Assembly: GCA_921293015.1 (NCBI GenBank)
Contig: OV121084.1
Coordinates: 25,048,946-25,112,945, forward strand
Direction: 5' to 3'
Length of the DNA stretch: 64,000 nt
Source: Phorcus lineatus
Lineage: Eukaryota > Mollusca > Gastropoda > Trochida > Trochidae
The position numbers and the translations under genes are program-made. Below, piece after piece: positions 59,475-64,000 of the stretch. The notes under the pieces are model-generated. The model made no database searches. It was not told the DNA's origin and saw only the letters and a program-made list of their open reading frames with translations. Position 1 is the stretch's first letter. The number at the start of each line of letters is the position of its first letter.

Positions 59475-61469
59475 TCAATCTTCTTGATTATCCCCCTCAT
59501 TTTCCTTCTCTGACATCAAACTGATATAAGCTTTAGTGCAATCTTGTGACGTGTGATAAATTCTGAAACATGGTGCTGCACATAGAGCCACATTACACTC
59601 GATACATTCGAAAGAAGATTCTTTGCCTACCCTTTTCTTCTTTCCAACTGGCTGATTTGTTTCTTCGAATTCCCTTCTACGAAGTTCTCTATTCGCTTTG
59701 GAGCAAACAACACACATGCGTGTTAGGTTTTTCTTCTTTCCAACAGGCTGAATCTTTGATGGAAAGTGACGACCATGGAGTCGCAAGACACTATCGTCGC
59801 TCGTGCTCGGCCGGCCGCGAGGACGTCTGCGCAGGGAGGGCACTTTTTCTGTTTCGGCGAAGGTGATCATATGCTGCACCAAATCTTTTCTAAATTGACG
59901 GCTTGTTTTCAAAGGTTTGTCTTCTGAGAATTCTTTATAGATAATGTAAGAATTCAACATGGCAACGTTCAACACATGAAACCACACGCGCTTCCACCAT
60001 TTAAGAGTTTTCATTTTGAACGGGGTGTACGACAGCATCTGGTCGGCCCGATCCACACCTCCCATATATTTGTTGTATTCGTGCACAATACGTGGTCTCG
60101 TATTTGCTTCCCCAGTCACTCGGTTCTTCTTTCCTGTCTCTACAATTTCGGCGTCTTCTACGGTTGACATGAGCAACACTGACTTCCTGTCCTCATACCG
60201 CAAAACGAGTAGGTCTTGATTGTGATAGACTGTCATATCCCCTTTCTTTTGATTCTTCTGTGCCTTCTTTAGCTTTTCAGGAATGCCTTTGCGATTTCCT
60301 CTCAAAGTTCCCATCGCACCAGTTCCCATTTCCCACAAGTTTATATACAATGCCACCGAGGAATAGAAATTGTCCATGAACACATGATACCCTTTCCCAG
60401 CATATTCCTTCACCAAGTCCATGACGAGATCATACGTTTTCCCACCAACAGAAACAGCTTCATTTGTTTTTCCAGTGTAGAGTTTGAACTTGCAAACATA
60501 ACCATTTGTTGAGTCGCACAACATGTAGGCCTTTATCCCATACTTCTTCGGCTTGTCGGGATTATATACTTTGAAACTCAGATTGCCTTTCCAAGGCACC
60601 AACCCTTCGTCAACACAAATGTTTTGATGCGGCTTATAAACTCTGGAAAAACGATGCACGATGCGTTGGTACAGATAGCCAAGTTTATTCATTGGTGAAA
60701 AATGCGGAGTGTTTCGTCCCGGCATTAGGTTGTTATCATTCAAATGTAGATACGTTAGCAGTAGCCAGAACCTGTCGCGGGGCATGCACTTGGAAAAGAA
60801 GGGCGTCGACGTAACATCACTTGTTGACCAATACTCAGAAAAGTTTCTCTGTACAACCAGAGACATTGCTATTGTCATTGCAATGAATACTTTCATTTCT
60901 TCGGCATTCGTATCATACCAGTGCCTCAACCGTGAACAGGGTTTCAGAACCTTATCATCGACCTGTTGGTGGAAGTATCTGTTGGTTTCTGCTGCCAATG
61001 ATCCATAATCATCTTCATGAAAAAACAGTCCGAAAAAGTCTACAGGTTGCGGGTTATCAGGCAATTCTATAAACCGTCCTAATCCCGTTGCGCCAGTAAA
61101 ATGCAATTCGACACGTCCACGTTGCCTCGGCCCCTCTTCCCAGCGATCCATAAAATTATCTTGGTCATCAAAATGTGTGTCCATTTCATTATATTGCTCG
61201 TCAAAGCCACTGAACTCTTCCTCTGTGGAAGTACCAGCCGTAGCAGTTTCACCCGTACCAGCTAATATGTCTCTTGCAATGTTTCTTATTTCTTGATAAC
61301 TATCAATGTCACTTTCACTATCACTGTCACTGTCACTGTCACTATCACTCTCATCAGTTGATTCCATATCAGAAGCTTCATCGGCATGGACCTCGTTGAT
61401 GAAGTCGTCGTCGCTAGACGTTGACGGACCTTCCCAACTCCTGGTTTGCGGCCTCCTGGCCTTAGGCAT
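59475..61469 (-). CDS. piggyBac-family transposase, intact 664-aa ORF
   Basis: Cut-and-paste transposase (DDE_Tnp_1_7 family, PGBD4-like) that inserts at TTAA. A single uninterrupted ORF of 664 aa, in the usual size range. The acidic N terminus has an SD repeat (41-54). The catalytic core has the three expected aspartates: D287 (ICVDEGLVPWKG), D366 (VFMDNFYSS) and D473 (KYMGGVDRADQM). Spacings are 79 and 107, close to those of the moth enzyme (78 and 101). A C-terminal cysteine-rich domain (CVVC...CIEC...CAAPCFRIYH) matches the zinc-binding cross-brace that recognises element ends. No stop or frameshift, so it may be functional or recently so; domestication is the other reading. It is antisense to the surrounding YeeE-family gene. 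Confidence 0.93.
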   Translation of the reverse strand: MPKARRPQTRSWEGPSTSSDDDFINEVHADEASDMESTDESDSDSDSDSDSESDIDSYQEIRNIARDILAGTGETATAGTSTEEEFSGFDEQYNEMDTHFDDQDNFMDRWEEGPRQRGRVELHFTGATGLGRFIELPDNPQPVDFFGLFFHEDDYGSLAAETNRYFHQQVDDKVLKPCSRLRHWYDTNAEEMKVFIAMTIAMSLVVQRNFSEYWSTSDVTSTPFFSKCMPRDRFWLLLTYLHLNDNNLMPGRNTPHFSPMNKLGYLYQRIVHRFSRVYKPHQNICVDEGLVPWKGNLSFKVYNPDKPKKYGIKAYMLCDSTNGYVCKFKLYTGKTNEAVSVGGKTYDLVMDLVKEYAGKGYHVFMDNFYSSVALYINLWEMGTGAMGTLRGNRKGIPEKLKKAQKNQKKGDMTVYHNQDLLVLRYEDRKSVLLMSTVEDAEIVETGKKNRVTGEANTRPRIVHEYNKYMGGVDRADQMLSYTPFKMKTLKWWKRVWFHVLNVAMLNSYIIYKEFSEDKPLKTSRQFRKDLVQHMITFAETEKVPSLRRRPRGRPSTSDDSVLRLHGRHFPSKIQPVGKKKNLTRMCVVCSKANRELRRREFEETNQPVGKKKRVGKESSFECIECNVALCAAPCFRIYHTSQDCTKAYISLMSEKENEGDNQED

Positions 61470-61639
61470 CTTTCACATCAATCTGTAAATGATTGAAAAT
61501 AATTTAGGCACACGCAAGATATAATAACATCAACACATGACCTGTTGTACAGAGAAATTCAATGTGAGCTTCATGGACATTCAATTGCCACATTTTGTAA
61601 GTGTTTGAAACAAATTTGCCGTTGCGCGCCTTTGGCACC

Positions 61640-61860
61640 AGCGGTCATCAATAATCCGGACATTTTCTAATTGTCCTGGCGAAAGCCGGACATTTTGTTT
61701 CACGATTTGCAAAAATAACAAATCAGGACAAATTCTAACATTGCTGGACAATTTCTAACTTTCGGACAACTTTTCACAATCCAGCCGAACAAGTTCTAAT
61801 GTCGCCGGACACTTTCTAACTTTTGGACAACTTTTCACAATCCCGCCGAAGGTGCCGATG
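61640..61860. repeat. Degenerate GGACA-rich repeats upstream of the transposase
   Basis: Words like CCGGACATTTTCTAA and GGACAACTTTTCACAATCC recur three to five times. Together they look like short subterminal repeats, possible transposase binding sites. Inference only. Confidence 0.5.
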
Positions 61861-62226
61861 GCACCGACGGCCGCCGCATTGTATCAACATTATCAACCCT
61901 GATGCCGCCTTCTGACTCCTATGCAACGAGCCGGCGAGTCGCGAACAACTGCCTTCTACGTCAGGAAAGTTCTGATTGTCAGTTGTGGATTACAAAAGTT
62001 TTTCAACTTTTGACTTCTCTTCCGAGAATGATAGGTTCCACGGGCCTATCCGTCGGGACGGCCGTAGTCAACGAGCACCCGGCCCCTTGTCTTTAGTTCA
62101 CTGGAAGGAACTCATGCCATCCCGACATATATAGCAAATTATTTAAAACATCGGAATGCTACCAAACTTTTTTTTCAAAAATGAGTTTCCTCGACCAACA
62201 AAAATTTGGCAGAAAAAAACACATAC

Positions 62227-62500
62227 CTGCTGGCGGTGCCCGACGAAAGTCCGCTGAAATTTTTTTTCTCGAACACGAACATTTTCGTTGGACACATTTT
62301 CTCATGACCTGATGGCGGTGCCCGGCGAAAGATCCCCGACATATTGTGTCTCAACCACAAACATTTTCGTTGGACAACTTTGCCTTGACCTGATGGCGGT
62401 TCCCGACGGCATCCCCGACATACTGTGTCTCAACCACAACATTTTTGTTGGACAATTTTCCCATGAACTGATGGCGGTGCCCGACGCAAAAATCCCCTAA
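62227..62500 (+). repeat. 80-bp tandem repeat, three and a half copies
   Basis: CTGATGGCGGTGCCCGACG-type words begin at 62227, 62309, 62390 and 62468 (spacings 82, 81, 78). Each is followed by CCCCGACATA, TGTGTCTCAACCACAA and ATTTTCGTTGGACAA. Confidence 0.85.
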
Positions 62501-62639
62501 CTCAAAAAAGACATCAATAACGCTATGAATGTAAATCCAAAAGTTTTTTTCCCTTCAACTTTCATGGTTTATAAAACTCTATAATTGAACACTAAAGAAA
62601 CAGGGTTTCCTTCATAATTTTTTTTACTTATTACATTTA

Positions 62640-63660
62640 TTTATAACATTTTAGCGGTGCTTGTTGAGTCTTTATTTCTATGAGCGCATAAACAAATTGT
62701 ATATCAAATTGAAGAGAATTTTCTGCTCTTTACGCTGATACCAAACGTTGTTGAGCGCGCCACTTGGTTACAGAAATACGAAATGCGAAACTTGCCAAAT
62801 TTGCGGCACTTCTTGTGCCTTTATTTTTGTGTGCGCTGGTATGATCAATATATTGAAATGAAGAACAACGTTCCGTCTTTATTTAGACGTAATATTTATC
62901 AAAATCCGCCAAGTGGTATAGAAAATATCGAGTGCCAAAAAAGGTACATGAAAATCGAACTTTAGATCACATGAAAAGAACCCTTTGTGCGGCGCTTGCT
63001 GCATCGTCGTTTGTTTTAGCGCATGTACATTTTATATATCACTTTGTAGACAATTTATTCCTCTTGATAATGATATAAATGGTTTTGAAATGTGTCATTT
63101 GTACACGGGGATATAAAGTGCCAAAGTTTCCCTATTTGCGTCACTAACGGAATTGCGAAGTGCGAAAGTTGTTCTTTTTACGGCACTTGTTGAGTCTTTA
63201 TTTATTTGCGCGCATAATAATTGATATAGGGAATTAGAGACAATTCATTTGTCTTTATAGTGATGTAAAATTCAACAAAATCTTTTTCACGGTGTAAAAG
63301 AAATTCATTGTGAAAGAAAGGCACATGAAAATCGCGCTTCAGATCACATGATAAGAAAGTCGGCAAAATTACCTTTTTGTGCGGCGCTTGCTGTATCTTT
63401 ATGAATTGTTGCGCATGTACACATTTTACATGGAATTAAAGACAATCTTTTTCTCTATCTTGTGATATAAAAAATGTCAAAATATGTTGAGCACATCATG
63501 AGAAAATTGGTGTGACAAAACAGTGTAAAACTAAAAATATATAAAAATCACCTTTTTTGCGGCACATGCGGTATCTTTATTTCACGAGGCGCACATATGT
63601 TTTTTACATCGAATTAAAGACATTTTTTTTCTCTTTCAAATGATCCCACCTATATTGAAA
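62640..63660 (+). repeat. Right array of the same diverged repeat of about 195 bp
   Basis: Cores near 62701, 62851, 63033, 63229, 63429 and 63609 (spacings 150-200) carry GCGGCGCTTGCTGTATCTTTA, GCGCATGTACACATTTTACA and GGAATTAAAGACAAT words in the same order and on the same strand as the left array. Confidence 0.7.
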
Positions 63661-64000
63661 TCCGCCCAAGGGTTCAGAACATAGGGCGTGCGATAGGAAG
63701 GCGTGCATAGGGTCAAAATGCACGCGTCTCAGTAAACGATAGCATGCGCGGGTCGGTAAGCTCGTGCGAGAGGGTAGAAAGTGCCCACAGGCTATTAGCA
63801 CGTGCGGCGGGGAGTGGGGAAAAATTGAGTGATTTTAACGTTTATTTTCGGTACGATAAACATTATCAATACTCTCATAACTTTCGGAGCATGTTCGCGC
63901 ATTATTTAGAACACCAACGAAACAAAACACGGTTGCTTAGCGACAGCTGGAACGAAAATACAAGCGTTGAACTGAGACTACTGCTAGGCAATAAATTTCC
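63661..64000. other. Right edge, GC-richer non-coding stretch
   Basis: After the last repeat unit the sequence turns GC-richer (63680-63815, many GCGTGC/GCACGC words). No ORF, and no TTAA-flanked end matching 57707. Confidence 0.35.

Larger units (their letters stand above)
57707..64000 (-). mobile_element. Large piggyBac-type element or piggyBac-bearing repeat block (right end outside the window)
   Basis: TTAACCCTTCCGTTGCTG at 57707 has the form of a piggyBac end (TTAA followed by CCC), and an intact transposase lies inside at 59475-61469. The flanks on both sides carry the same diverged repeat of about 195 bp. No matching right terminus is seen before 64000, so if 57707 is the true left end the element exceeds 6.3 kb, which is long for piggyBac. 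Alternatively a normal-sized piggyBac inserted into a pre-existing repeat array, and the TTAACCC is chance. Confidence 0.4.

Noticed and set aside
61306-61488. Plus-strand ORF made of Ser-Leu repeats
   Set aside because: It is the antisense of the Ser-Asp repeat of the piggyBac transposase.
1-64000. CRISPR arrays, rRNA, tRNA genes, or retroviral/LTR or Polinton elements
   Set aside because: None recognised: the tandem repeats lack unique spacers of constant size, no cloverleaf or rRNA core was found, and the reverse-transcriptase pieces are of LINE type.

Overview
This is an AT-rich, intron-rich animal nuclear sequence, most likely from a mollusc (bivalve or a close relative). The evidence is the vertebrate-like exon structure of BRF1, a RING/B-box gene of the type expanded in lophotrochozoans, and above all a 145-bp core-repeat element with a (CCGT)n stretch and subterminal inverted repeats that matches the 'pearl'/non-autonomous Helentron elements known from bivalves. 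Species assignment is inference. No retrovirus, LTR element or other virus-like element was recognised.

Layout. 1-2126: decayed non-LTR retrotransposon interrupted by other insertions. 2675-19742 (+): BRF1, the TFIIB-like subunit of RNA polymerase III factor TFIIIB, rebuilt here as 18 coding exons (696 aa). Inside BRF1 intron 5, on the opposite strand (7285-9049, upstream noncoding exon possibly to about 9780), lies an apparently intact BTBD3/BTBD6-type BTB-BACK-PHR gene. 19743-26480: BRF1 3' UTR and gene-poor DNA with a TTAA-flanked MITE and a 61-bp tandem repeat. 26484-29950: LINE fossils, one split by a Tc1-like transposon with recognisable TIRs.

30303-57218 (+) and beyond the right edge: a gene for a YeeE/YedE (DUF395, TsuA-like) sulfur-compound transporter, a family best known in bacteria. 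Six coding exons (224 codons, about the first half of the protein) are visible. Intron 1 is filled with a SINE, a mariner carrying two further insertions, and the Helentron-like element. Intron 2 (14.3 kb) contains a complete TRIM-type gene (41460-47125, same strand) and a dense MITE cluster. The intron after exon 6 carries a large block, from about 57707 to the end of the window, with an intact 664-aa piggyBac transposase (59475-61469, - strand) between two same-orientation arrays of a diverged repeat of about 195 bp.

The two host loci therefore show the same architecture: a smaller complete gene nested in a long intron of a larger gene, once antisense (BTBD6-like in BRF1) and once sense (TRIM in the YeeE gene). 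The transposon content is diverse, recent enough for TIRs and target duplications to be readable in several copies, and concentrated in introns.
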